Source: Psettodes erumei
Lineage: Eukaryota > Chordata > Actinopteri > Pleuronectiformes > Psettodidae
Assembly: GCA_016785225.1 (NCBI GenBank)
Contig: JAFBJZ010000647.1
Coordinates: 558,001-622,000 of the forward strand
Length of the DNA: 64,000 bases
Direction: 5' to 3'
Shown here: in pieces, positions 35,391 to 48,008 of the stretch
Layout of the letters: each line of letters starts with the position of its first letter
Position numbering within the stretch: position 1 is the first letter of the stretch
Made by a program: the position numbers and the translations under genes
The notes under the pieces: model-generated
The model's database searches: none
Told to the model about the DNA's origin: nothing
The model's input: the letters and a program-made list of their open reading frames with translations, nothing else

Positions 35391-36420
35391 GGTTGGTACA
35401 GGAACCAGTCACAGAACAGTGTGGTTGGCAACAATAATCTTTATTCTGCAAACAAATCCAAAGTCCGTGATCCAAAAAGCAGCCGTAGTCCGTAAGCAAG
35501 GTTGAAGCACCAGGGCAGCAAAAACAAGAATCGTAGTCGGTCGGGCAAGGTCAAAACCAGGAAAAGCAAACGAATCCAAATAGGGCTAAGGCAAGAAACA
35601 GGGGTCAGGAAAAGGGTGTCTTCAGAGAACAGATCAGACTGGTGTACAGGACTCTTGGCGCAGAATGATTTGGTCACATTCTGACAAGATTTCCAGATTG
35701 AAATTGAAATTTGTTTATCATGTCCCTTAAGACATCATTGACCATTCCCTCAAAGACTGCTGGGGCGTTAGTCAGTCCGAAGGGCATCACCAGGTACTCC
35801 CAGTGACCCATGGGTGTATTAAAGGCCGTCTTCCACTCATCTCCCTCCCTTGTGCGTACCAGATGGTAGGCATTACACAAATCCAGTTTGGCAAAAATGG
35901 TGGCTCCCTGGAGAAGCTCAAAAGCGGTTGACCTGAGCGGGAGGGGACAATGGGGATAACTGATGAAGTCTTGGTGGTTACTGGAGACTAGCATTTTTAG
36001 GGGGACTGTAGCATGGGTGATGCGGTCGAACCTCTGGCCATCAAGGGAGACCGCCACTCGTGGTTGAGTAAGCACCACCCAGGGAATACCCCAGCGCTTA
36101 GATCAAAGATAGGCTCTTTTGTGTTTTTTTTTTCTTTTTAGAGCTGGGTTCTGCCCTCATTGAGGGGCTTAACCGGCTCTCTCAAAACCTGATTCTCCTC
36201 CACCAGCGAAACCACCTGTTGCTGGCTAAACTCCAGAGACTCACGCAGCGCCTGGAACTCTTTATGGAGGACCTCCACCAAGTTAAGTTGGGTGTCAAGG
36301 CTACTTTTTGTCAGTGGAGAGGAGGATGTCACTTGGGATTACTCTGGGTGGAGAAGCGGCCCTAGGTGAGTCCTCCGGCCGGCTTGTGATTGTGGACTGC
36401 GTCGAGTCTTGGTGGGTTTC
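35391..36420 (-). mobile_element. Gypsy (Ty3) retrotransposon relic: gag start, protease edge, RT fragment
   Basis: Minus-strand 36332-36138 is a gag-like segment with heptad character (EFQALRESLEFSQQQVV). From 36078 to 35730 it carries a protease-side block, then the RT motifs AKLDLCNAYHLVR and YLVMPFGLTNAPAVF, but the frame ends before the catalytic YxDD box. The flank at 35391-35480 looks like LTR sequence with an AATAAA on the minus strand. Large internal deletions are evident. Confidence 0.65.
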
Positions 36421-37213
36421 CCCATGACCATCTGCTCGTAGCACTCATCCATGTAATGGTCCAGATCCTCCAGCCTTCTTTTGCCTACTGCACTTCGTTA
36501 CTTTAGTAGGCTGGTTGTATGTCATAATCCTTATTAACCAGACTTTGAATAAATTGGCAAAGAAAGTTTTGTTTGTGCTATTTACCCAGATGTGGGCCGC
36601 CATGTTAGATCTCAATATATCTAGATACTCACAGCATACTCCCATCTCTGTCACTGTCATGTTAACAAAACTATTTTAATAGACTGTTTACTTTTGGTCA
36701 TGGACCATTATCATGCTGGAAAGAGCCATTAGAAGATGGTAAAATTTGGACATTAAAGGATGCACATGGTCAGTTACAATATACAGATGGGTGGTGGCAT
36801 TCAATCCACAATTTTCTGGTATTAAGTAGCCAGATTCTGTCAAGAAAACATTATTTCATACCCTCACTCTCACATGCACACATACACGCACACATATGTG
36901 TTTGCTGTAACAGTTTAGATTGCACCTAATTATTGTTAAACATTTGAAGGATTACCACACAGAAGTTTTTGATGGCTGACAGAAACATTTTACCTGGTAT
37001 TGAATCATTATTCTTCTTACTTGGTTGTTTGATGGCAATTGGCAAGCAGCTTTTTGGGATCACCCTCTGAAACTACAACACATAAGCATTTATAATGTAT
37101 TTATAATGTAATGATGACTCCAAAATTTAAAAAAAAGATGACCTAGCCCTTATTGTCACCAAGATTGGTTGATAATTATATGAATAAGCAAGTGTACAAT
37201 TATTCTGATACAG
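36421..37213. other. No gene seen between the two Gypsy relics
   Basis: AT-rich sequence without recognisable retroelement motifs; it may be older host DNA separating two insertions. Confidence 0.4.
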
Positions 37214-38562
37214 TGCTTGTGTTACGGATCAGTTCTGGACCACAAAGCGCAGGAGACCAAAAGCCAGGGTTTCCAAGACTTTAATGTTGTTAAGCAAAGG
37301 TTTGCAAAGCAGTTCAAAAAGCAAAACTAGGTAGGTATCTGTCATCCTGGAGTATTCACTAAGCTAGCTTAGTAAGTAAGCTCTTAAAGGGCTCTTTGTG
37401 ACTGGTTTCAGAAGAGACACGTGGAAGGTAGGGTGGGCCTTTAGAGCTGGGGGAAGTTTAAACTTCACAACAGTGGGATTTATGATGCGTTCAATGGTGT
37501 ATGGCCCAATATACCTAGGTGCTAACTTTCGTGATTCTGTTTGGAGGGGGAGATCACGTGCCAAGAGCCAAACCTCTTGCCCGACCTGGTAGTCAGGAGC
37601 TGGGGTCCTATGTTGGTCCGCAAGTCGTTGGTTGCAAGTTTCTGTCCGGAGTAAGGCTGCTTGGGCTTCTCGCCAGACTCGGCGGGCACGACATAGGTGG
37701 GCCTGAACTGATGGGACTGCCACTTCCGACTCTTGGCTTGGGAACAGAGGAGGTTGATACCCCTGAGATACCATAAAGGGGGACATTTCTGTAGCGGAGC
37801 TGTCCAGGAAGTTGTGGGCGTACTCGACCCAAGGCAGGTGCGTGGACTAGGAGGCTGGCAGATGAAAAGTCACGCATCATAGGGCTGCCCCTAAGTCTTG
37901 GTTTGCCCGCTCCGCCTCGCCTTTGGTTTGGGGATGGTAGCCAGAGGAGAGGCTGGCCGAGGCCCCCAGAGCTTGACAGAAGGCTTTCCAGACTTGGGAG
38001 GTGAACTGGGGACCCCGGTCAGAGACAATATCCTGAGGGATTCCTTGGAGACAGAACAGGTGAAGAATGAGAAGGTTAGCGGTTTCAAAAGCAGAGGGAC
38101 GCTTAGGCAGGGGTACAAAATGGACAGACTTTGATCAACAATGGTGAGTGTGACTGTATTACCCTCTGATGGGGGCAAACCCGTGACGAAGTCCACCGCC
38201 ACTTGCGAGCAGGCATGATGAGGTATGGGCAAGGGATGGAGGAGACCAGCTGGAGCACGGTGGGATGGCTTATTACGGGCACAGACAGAGCAGGCTAGGG
38301 TGTCAGCAGACATGGACGGCCACCAGAATCTCTCCTGAAGCAGAGCTAGGGTCCTGTGGTAACCCGGATGGCAAGCCAACATGGACGAATGACCCCATTG
38401 GAGTACTGATGACCTAGCTGAGGGGGGAACGAAGAGCCGGTCCCCTGGGCACTGATCCGGTACCAGGTGCCCCTGCAGGGCATCTTGGGCCTCTTGCTCG
38501 ATCTCCCACCTGGCCGCTCCAACCACACAGGAGGTGTGGCTAATAGAGGAGATCTGAATCAC
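37214..38562 (-). mobile_element. Gypsy (Ty3) relic: integrase region and LTR fragment
   Basis: Minus-strand 38562-37891 carries the H2C2-type zinc-binding block (SVCARNKPSH) and the start of the integrase core (AVDFVTGLPPS), with frameshifts after TIVDQS. Minus-strand 37786-37364 holds the C-terminal integrase domain (QEVWLLARDLPLQ, YIGPYTIERI). It parallels the element at 48-51.6 kb but is a different, older copy. LTR-like sequence sits at 37214-37360. Confidence 0.7.
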
Positions 38563-41355
38563 CTTATATATTCATTTATCTGATATTTTCCAGATATTTG
38601 TGTGTAGTATAGTAAGCTTGACCAGACAGAGGTCCTTGCTCTGTCAGAGTAAGGGGACTGGATGCAGCTCACAGGAAGTATGAAAATCAATATTTCACAC
38701 GTAACTTTTGTAGTAACTGTGTCTATGTCTGTCTCTGTTTTTGTGTGTCAGTGTATTTGTGCACATTGTGTCTTTTCCTAGACAACTGGAGATAATGTGA
38801 GGCCAGGTTATACAAAGATGGCAAACCCTTCCAGTTAGCAAAAATTCTGTGGGAATGGGGATCTAAGTGAGGTAAGTGAGCATGGACATAAACTCACTAT
38901 CAAACTCTCATGATTCAAAGATGGAGAGAGCAGTGCAGGCTAAGGTGCACATGGACCTAAGACCAGCCAAATCAGTACTATGACATAGCTGTTTGTGAGA
39001 TAGGGATAACTATCATCTTTATGCAGGGTGGAGGTTGTGGTACTGTGGTGTCATTTTCTCCCTCCCACTCAGCAGAAAATCACAAGTAACTCACACAAGA
39101 TGAAGAGCAATGTGATTCATTTAGATAAGCCCCTTTGCTTCCCCATAGATGCAAGATCTATGTTTGATGACATGAACACATTTTACATTTACTAATGAAC
39201 CTTTGTTCATGTTTGGGAAAAACTTTGGTCAAATCATTTTGTCTTTAAATGTGCAATAGAAAATAAATGTGACTTGACTTGAATACCAAGTTTAAAAGCC
39301 CAGAGGGTCCAGTGAAAGCTCTCCTGCATCTGAGCCTGGATGTGGGTTCTATGGCGTAATTTTTTAACACACATAAATTTAACCCAGAATTCTCAAAGAT
39401 CATCTTACTCCAGTTTATCTGCTGGTAGTATCATCACCAACACTGGAGAATAGTAAAACACCCACAAATGCTACCTAATATAATTACACCTGTAACAATG
39501 CCAGAAATAAATAAATAAAATGACTGCTTCTTGTATCAGTTCTCTGTGATAACAATATTTGAGAGCTTGTAACATGTGTTGGATGTCCTTGAGAGGAGAT
39601 CAGTCTGATGAGTGTAACCTACTAGACAAAGCCCTTTTGGTAAGCCGGTTGGGATGGCACTGTGAGTCACACAGTGTCACCACTGTGTGTCTTTGTTTGC
39701 TATGGAGTGCCAGCCCTGGATCAAAGCCCCCTCCAATCCCAGCCAAGTCTAGTAGCCATTCCAAGTTGGAACAAATGAAAATAAAAATCACTGTGCAGTG
39801 TTAGCTTCAGTGCTGCTTGTCAAGAGTTTGGAGATTCAGCTGCAGCCATATTGGCATTTTGTAACCATATGTGGATGACAGGGTGGGGCTGCAGAGGAGT
39901 GAGGGGTGGATATGACTGCTAAGAACAATATGAAATACATGATCGAAACGATTGGCTGCACACCATACTACCTGTCAATCACACTGCAGCCACACCTCAA
40001 AATATACCCTGCTTTATCATCCTTTTCTTCTAATTGGACCAAAATTTACAAAATGATCATCATGTTGTGTTGAAGAAGAGTTGAAACTAAAAATATAGAC
40101 CGTAAACTCAGTTTGAAAATGTTTGTTCATTTTCTAATCGACTTTAGATTGATTCTATACAAATCAACCAGTGAAGTCACCCCATAATAGTCATTCTATA
40201 GAATAAACCTTTATGGTATTTCTGCATTGGCTTTATTTTCAAACCCCTAATGCTTCTGTGACCAGAACATAAACACATACCACAACCTCTCCAGTGGCTA
40301 CCTTGGTTGTAAATGGATTCAAGAATTTAGTCATTGGTTAATGCCTTAATTCATCTGAGGCACAAAACTTGCTGTAGTGTGAACTATGTATGAATGCTGA
40401 TATGCTGTAAAATTAACCATAAGAGTCTAAATGAATCAGTTTACCATAGTTCGTGAGGATTATGACAGGAGAAGATACAGTAAGTGTTAAAGATATGATT
40501 CACACTTTCACAGTCAGCTGGTTGTTTCAGTCCCCTCCTCCGTCACACATCCCACCACTGAGCTGTTCCCTTCCATCAGTATGTCTATTGTAGGCTTCAC
40601 TGGCATGCACAAGCACAAGATTTAATTTCTGAGTCAACACTCTAGCCCTGCAGCTCTGTGCATGTATGGAGGTCGAGAGAGAGACATACACACAGGGAGA
40701 GGCAGGTTAAGCCCACGCTCTTCTCTTCCCTTCACAACCCAATATAAAAGCTGAGTTGACGCATAACTGTTAGTGGGCGAAATGAAAGTAAAAAAAAATC
40801 ATTTCCACACAGATTCTGACGTGCATCTCCAATCGACTAGGGGTCCTACAGATGGGATGATGTCAGAAAGGGGAAGGAGGGATGAAGGAGTTGTTGATAG
40901 CCTCCAGCAATACTTAGGCTTTCCCTCTCCCACTCTCTATATGACTTTAATAGCTGTTTTGTCTTCTCACAAAATCTATCCAGTAAGATGACTCCTTTCT
41001 TCAGCTCAGAGGTAGAGTTGAGTAAGAAATGCTTTTGCGAAGGAATTAACTGTTTATATCAAATAGTTAGAAAGTTTGTTTGGTTTGGCAGTAAAAGCTG
41101 TTCTCTGGGAAAAGAGCTCTCAAAGAATTGATGCATTGATGATGGAATATTCACTAGAGACGGTGACCTCACAGCTAAAATTGAGAGAAGGTCTGACTTA
41201 TAATCTGAAAAAATATATTTAATTAATTCTCCTGGCCACAAATTTCACTCTACACACATCTTTTTTTCATCAATAAAATTGTAAGCAAACAGACTTACAC
41301 ATTTTGGCTCTGAGTGACATGAGTATCATCCAACTCCAATATAAACTGAGAACCC

Positions 41356-41388
<33 letters not shown>

Positions 41389-43492
41389 AATGTAATAATA
41401 AAAATGTATATTTAGCCTGAATTGTCAAGCTTTCTGTATTTAACATTGGAATTTCTGATTGTCCCTGAAAATTTTCATCTACTCTTTTACACAATTTTAC
41501 ACAGTACATATTAGCTTTGGGCATTTCCAGCATCAGCCTTCTGTTTAGCAACCAGCACCACACTTTAGTTTCATCTTTTCCAGAATCCAGCAATCCCATC
41601 ACAATTTCTTCAGAAACTGCATTGCCTACTTTCAAATTAGCAAATGTTTGCATGATAACTGAATGAACTAAGATGGTCAACACTGTAAGCTCTGTGACAG
41701 CTGAACATCAGCCCCACAGATCCAGCCAGGGCTGTGTTTTTGGCAAAAAGTGAGCAGGAAAAGAACTTTTTCTGGAGTGTTAGGTTGCTGCTTGATTTTC
41801 AACTTGTCATTTCTCAGAGGGAAGATTTCCAGCCAACCCACTGGCAATGAACCAGGGAAAAGCTTCATGATCCTAATCAGAGGTGTTGTGCTTGTGCAGC
41901 AACAATTTGCCAGTCCTGGTTTTATATTTCTACAGGTATCTTCCAGCTAAGAAGGACCAGTTACTGATTAGGCAACTAGAAGATTTGGACTGGTTGAGAC
42001 TAAGTGTATTTTAATGGAAATGCAGCATAATGCAACTACAACTACAACTTGGCCTCCCATCTTCATGTTAAGTTCCAGCATTCATAATGTTGAGAGCAAT
42101 CCATGTCCAGACCTTGTGAAAAAAATGTACTGATATCTGAGAGCAGTTGAAAATTATTTACTCAACACCTGCTGGCCTCAACTACAGCAGGTTGCAGCCC
42201 CATCAGAGACAGCTCATCTCCTCCATTCAGTCTGACACAGGTCATACACAAAGACCAGTTATGGATGAAGTATTTATCATGCATCATGCAATATTTCTTA
42301 TCAAGCAATATCAAACTTGAGTTGATGTTTGTCATGAGCACATTTAAGGGGAATTTTAGTAAAAGACAAGGCAGGCAAATCAAACTTAAGGATATCTCAA
42401 TTTAGTTCAGCAGTCTCACTGAGATAAAGAATCTCTTTTCAGAGGCCGGAGAACAAGAAACATTTTCAGTCAGTGGGCAGAGACAACACTATCACACAAC
42501 ACAAGGAATTAATAATACCACCAAATTAATACATCAGATAATAAAGCCCAAACTTGCCAAGAGGAATGCAAGATTCAAGTTTAAGGGGGACTTGCATTTC
42601 ATCATATTTGAAAGGTGCATAATATCTGAAATCCAAGTGCAGAGATGTGAAATAGCTGTGATGTTTCACTAGTACAACTGTGTTGATAAATATAATCAGA
42701 TAAATATAATCAGATGTTTCTTCTTAACTTTCATGAAGGCCAACCAAGTTTGTCATACAGTGAACAATGATGGGTGTGGATTTTCATGTGTGACAAGTGT
42801 AATGCACACAGGGTTGAACTGCTGAAATGTTAATGGGACAGCATGACAGAATATCTCCATAATCAAGTACATACATCAATGTTGAGTTTTGCTGTGGGAA
42901 AGACACAGACAAACTTTGATTCTGTAGAAAAAGCCAAGTTTGATTTAAAAATGTTTGTTATCAATGGTAAATTATCTCATTCATCTAAAAAAAATGAATG
43001 CCACAAGCTGACAAATCAAGTAAAAATGTTCAAAAACAAAGTGCTTATAATTTCTTGCAATCTAATTCCTCTAATTTTTAATGGTGAAATTTTGGTTTCT
43101 CTGATACAATCAGTGTGATAGTGATCACTGATGTAGCAGAAGTGTAAAAACTTCAGAACCAGTATTTGTGTGGTTAAGTGAATATGATATCAAAGCAATG
43201 TGAAGAGGATTTTTCAAATTTGGTCTGGTAAGTTTGTCTATGAGTTGAAATAGTTTAAGTTCCAAGCACTGTTCTTGTGGTTTGTTTATTAAAACTTGAA
43301 TATGGCCCAGGCTTCTGATGTATAAGTGCAATGTCATAGCCCTTGTAATGTTTTAAGGCTTAAAATGATTCTGTTGTAAAATGCTCAGCAAAAGTGGTTG
43401 AGGGCAAACATACATGGATAATTTGATTTGTGAAAGAGGCACCCTTAGCTGGTTTGTAGAAAAAACCATCTGTAGAAGGATAATTATATGCA
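38563..43492. other. Intronic or intergenic, no gene seen
   Basis: No splice-consistent coding exon was recognised. A CA tract lies at 41357-41386. Open frames are short and motif-free. Confidence 0.4.
41357..41386 (+). repeat. (AC)15 microsatellite
   Basis: A pure AC dinucleotide run of about fifteen units. Confidence 0.95.
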
Positions 43493-44303
43493 TGCTTGCA
43501 AGGCGTCAGCCGAGCTGATGCCTTGAGTCAACAGAGTTGACGCCGAGCTGATGCATTGCAAGCACATACTACTATACTACTATACATATACTACTGTTGT
43601 GCGCGTTTATTATTATTCTTATATCAAAGACTTTTTCCGCTAACTCGTCCCGCAGCTTTGAGAAAAGTGCCACACGTTATATCAAAATGTGCGGTTCGAT
43701 CGGGAATGGTGTGCTATGACTTTTCTTGGTGTTCGGCATTACCACGGCAATGAAAATGGCGAAAAACGGCAAGATTTTTCCCACAGGAAAGAATGGGGAA
43801 CGATCGGCAAATTTTATGAAAATGCAGAAAACGCACCAACCTTGGAGCCTCACAGTGTCGTCATGCTTTGATGTAGAGAAGCAGTTGAAAGTTTAAACGG
43901 GTCATGAGACATTAAACTTTATTGGTTCCGATCAGCATTTTTCTGAAACCGCGATTTACGTTTTATGCTCTTTTCAGACGTTTCAAACTTTATAATGGAT
44001 GTGTATTGCGGTGGCTAGAGTGGGTGATGACATCACGCACTCTAACTTTCAGCCTCTCTTCTCGTCACACAATTTTTTGTGTTTCAGGCCTCCTCATGCC
44101 CACATGTTATACTTCTCGCACACCATTTTTACATAAAAACGTTGAGAAATTTGTGCCGGTTCAACAAGCACATAGACACACACAACCAACGTTTACGGCC
44201 CAGTGTCCAGTGGCCCAGTCTGTGCCACTGTCACACATACACTGACACACACACACACACACAGACACACTAACGCATATGCACAAACACATACACACAC
44301 AGA

Positions 44304-44339
<36 letters not shown>

Positions 44340-44680
44340 TTGACACTGGCACACCCATCCAACAACACACACAAACACACACATGACACACACCAACACA
44401 CAACAACACATGTTGCCTCCAGAACTTCGTCCTCGTTTCATTGTATTTAATTCTTACATGGACACATGTTTACTTATGTTGTTGATGTATGTGTCACAGA
44501 AACACACAGACCCACACACGCGCACACTCTCTGCAATAGGAGCTACGGCATCTGAGTCGGGGCACGCCATTTGGGGCCACATTTTTGATGTACTTTCAGC
44601 GTGTCACCCTGCGTGGTGGGTTCGGGTGCGGTCGCTCAGCATGCACATATCAAAACACGGGAATTCTCTAGTTTGAGTTG
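43493..44680. mobile_element. Second type of hairpin-ended interspersed element
   Basis: The left end holds nested inverted repeats. TGCTTGCAAGGCGTCAGC (43493-43510) pairs with 43547-43564 at 16 of 18 positions. Inside it GTCAAC and GTTGAC pair around AGA (43527-43541), and CGAGCTGATGC is repeated directly at 43511 and 43544. A TACTACTATA stretch, a TTATTATTATTCTT tract and a core of about 1 kb follow, interrupted by a CA microsatellite. The layout of hairpin, ATT tract and core parallels the 6.8 kb element, but the sequence differs. The right boundary is a guess. Confidence 0.55.
44225..44420 (+). repeat. CA-rich microsatellite tract
   Basis: Several CA runs are separated by short interruptions. 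The tract creates long artificial open frames on both strands. Confidence 0.9.
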
Positions 44681-44841
44681 TTGTCATGTACAACAGAACA
44701 GAATCACAAGGAACCAACCTGACTGGTGATAGGACTCAGGGGACATAACTAGTAAAGAGACTGGTCAGAGTGAGTGGACATCCTGGGAAATTTTTGGTTA
44801 CCTGTTAGCAGAGTACCTAAAAAAACAGAAGTCTGCACAAA

Positions 44842-46008
44842 CAGTGGCAGAGCTAGACATTTATCCTTGGGGTGACCAGGGGGTGGCCAAAGCTATTTCA
44901 GGGGGTCCACAGACTATGACAATGATTTTGTTTCACGACCAATCAATTGCAATCAAAGCCTCAAATGTTCAAATGTATATATGAGATGAGATGTGTATAT
45001 AATTTGCAGTTTATTAACATCCTCGTCAGAATCAGAGCCCTCTGTTTCCTCCTTCGAGGGAACTACATTGTATAGTGTAATTAAAATAAAAATGCAACTA
45101 CTGTTAAAAAAAATAACAGACATCAGTAACCAACACTTCAAAATATCTAAAAACCTAAAATTACTGAATTGAGTATGTGACTGCTTCTGTAGATGCTCTG
45201 ACCTGGTGACGATGGGCTGGGCTGTGCCTCACATTCTCTCTCCTGACTTGTCCCAGGATGGGAGCTGCCAGGACTGCTGATGCCAGAGCTGAGTTATGTC
45301 TGTCTGTCTGCCTTATCTTTGTCTGACTTGCTTTTCTTTAAAAAGAAGTCATATACCTTGTCGCCCCATCTTTTCATTCTCAACTGACCCTATGAAAAAA
45401 ATCTTGTTACTCCTAGCATCACTTACAAAATGTCAGGGCAAATAGGGCAAATATTCAAACTTTTCAGCTAATTGACAGGGTAGCTACCGTCTTTACGTTA
45501 CATTTCATTTAAGCCAACAGAGCATGAAACAGCTAGCTGGCTGATTGTCTGCTAGTTTAATTCTTCATCTAAAATCATTGGAGAAACACATCAATATAAA
45601 TAGAAACCCAAAATAAACGCAGGCGTAAATGTGGAGTGGCTGTTGGAAGCTAACACTGGTCATCTGTAGACTCCATGAGATGTAACGTTAACGTTGGCTT
45701 GATAACCATAGCTTGTAGCAAAACAATCACCTATCTGAACACAAACGTGATTTTAAACAATGACTCATTAGGACACCACCTTAAAACTCACTTTAGAATG
45801 AGGATTTCACTGTCCATGAGGCTATTTTTTTTATTATTTAGGGACTTAGCAGTCAATAGGCCTCACTGATTTCAAAATGCAACTGGCTCCTTTCGACAAG
45901 ATGTGCGGTGCTGTAATATGCCAATCATCTGGGGTGGCATCTGGGGGGTCCAATCAGATTTCAGGGGAGTCCAGCGCTACCCTGACCTTCCCTCTAGCTC
46001 CGCTTCTG
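44842..46008. mobile_element. hAT-like DNA transposon, non-autonomous, 1.17 kb
   Basis: The left end CAGTGGCAGAGCTAGA and the right end, inversely CAGAAGCGGAGCTAGA, form terminal inverted repeats. They are flanked by 8-bp target duplications, TGCACAAA (44834-44841) and TGCGCAAA (46009-46016), differing at one CpG-type position. CAG-start TIRs and 8-bp duplications are hallmarks of hAT. A short minus-strand frame at about 45384-45290 starts MKRWGDKVYDFFLKK and may be the beginning of a ZMYM-like hAT transposase, but it stops soon after. No transposase core was seen. Confidence 0.8.
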
Positions 46009-46016
46009 TGCGCAAA

Positions 46017-47126
46017 GCCATCTCTGAACCTCTGAACAGCTTTCTGTGGCTGAAGTTATCTGTTACTCCAAGGAATTACAGCATCAATCAATGTCTTTTT
46101 GATGAGTGGCTCTGGATACCCCAACCCTAACCATACCCCTAGCCCTCCATTTATTTTGAACTGCATTTGTCGTTACCATAGTAAAATGCTTTAAACCCAA
46201 TCCTTTGATAATAAGAACTATGATATTAGTTTAAAATAGAACCCATTACCCCATCAGGCTATTTGTATGTAATAACATCACACACCAACAAGGCCATTTT
46301 AAAGGGTCAAATACACAGTTACTGGTGTTCTGAAAGATCCCTGGCTATGGAATATGGATAAGCGGGATATGGATCAGTGTCCGCATGTACATTTTCTGAC
46401 TGAGATGGATGTGAACAAATGAAAACTTTAAAAATAAAAAACCCTCAAGTCTGGTATCAATTATGCTGCCATGTAGAATGTGGAATGAGGAATTTTGAAG
46501 CAGATTTGGAAGTAGCTACAGGCACCACAATTGATGTACATACATTTTAAAGGGGCCTGAGTTTAAAGTGACCAGGTTCCAAGTCTCTGGGGCCTTACTG
46601 AATGTAGCGTAATGTTTTAAAAATAACATCAAGTCTCAACCATCTCTTTACTTGTTACAGATTTCATTGTCATGCACTCATTTCTCTGTGCTGTTGGCTG
46701 ATAGAAATGTGTGATGCATCCCAGGTTAATGGAAGCAATATATTAACACATATTTCTGACCTGCTAAAAGTAGTTCTGCCTGTTCTTCTTTTGTTTCCTT
46801 TGACTTAGTGGTGATTTCAAAAAGATAAGCTGTTATTTCCATGTAAGTGTGTATGTGTGCACAGCTTAGAAAGTAATTGTTACCTGCAGTGTGATGAAGA
46901 TATTTCCATTTTTGAATGTTTTACACAGTACCTATCACTGTACATTGCTGACACTGAGGTCCCATTGGTTTCTTTGGGCACCAGCTTAGCATCAGTGTGC
47001 TCATTGGCATCCATTTCCCCCTGGTTTGTACACTGGAGAGAGTCATGTGAGCAGACACTGCACATGCATCACTGCCTAAACAAGAGTGATCTACCTTTTA
47101 TTATGGATGTCGATAATGAGCAGATT

Positions 47127-47168
<42 letters not shown>

Positions 47169-48003
47169 TTTTATAAGATGAAATCACAGCCTTGCAGTTA
47201 TGTAATCACACAGACAGAGAAGTGTAAAGAAAGTAAAATATTTATCTACTGTAGCTGCAGTATCTGCAGTATGTGCATCATCACATGGCTCATATTCAAA
47301 GACATCCAGGCTCCTGCCTTTGCTGTATATAGGCAGTGGTTTGTATGGTACTGACTCACCATACAGTATGGGGAACGTTATCCCTATTATATTTCTCTTC
47401 ACTCATGTCTGTTTCACATATTGCTGTTGTTACCATAGTGACACATCCATTCCCTTTTTAAGGCAGGGAGATCCAGAAGGAGATAGAAGTGAAAGGGAGA
47501 GAAAAGCTCTGGAAAATACACACATATTTTACACTGTTTTCCTTTCCAGAGGATGATCACATGGTAGCTGTAACCAAAGTCAATTCATAGTCAAACAGTG
47601 TGACAAAAATATTTATGATAGTTTGACATTTTAGTGGGCAGATATGTGTCTAGTTAGTCTAGTCAAGACAGTGGTTTGGTACTGCAGTGTGTGCAAAGCA
47701 GGCAGTAAATGATCCTTTACCAGTCATCTCAGCTTATTACAGTTTAACACAACACTGTAACAATACAGTTCACCACTGAGGTCTATCAGCCGCCACGCAA
47801 TCACAATAACACAAGGTAACATGAGGTCATCTTAATATTACTGGCTTTCACATACAGTAGTTGCATATATTGATACCAATTAGCCTTAAGTTGAGGTTGA
47901 ACAGTAGTGGAGTACACAAGTATCCCAGATCAGTGTGTATTCCAAACAGCAGGAGTTCTGTAACATCACTCAGGCCAGTGCTGGTATGTTCAATGTCTTG
48001 AGA
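46017..48003. other. No gene seen
   Basis: Host-like AT-rich sequence with one CA microsatellite. Nothing else recognised. Confidence 0.4.
47132..47166 (+). repeat. (CA)17 microsatellite
   Basis: A pure CA run of about seventeen units. Confidence 0.95.
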
Positions 48004-48008
48004 GTTAC

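Noticed and set aside
44161..44441. Cys/Val-rich open frames on the minus strand
   Set aside because: Translation of CA/GT microsatellite sequence.
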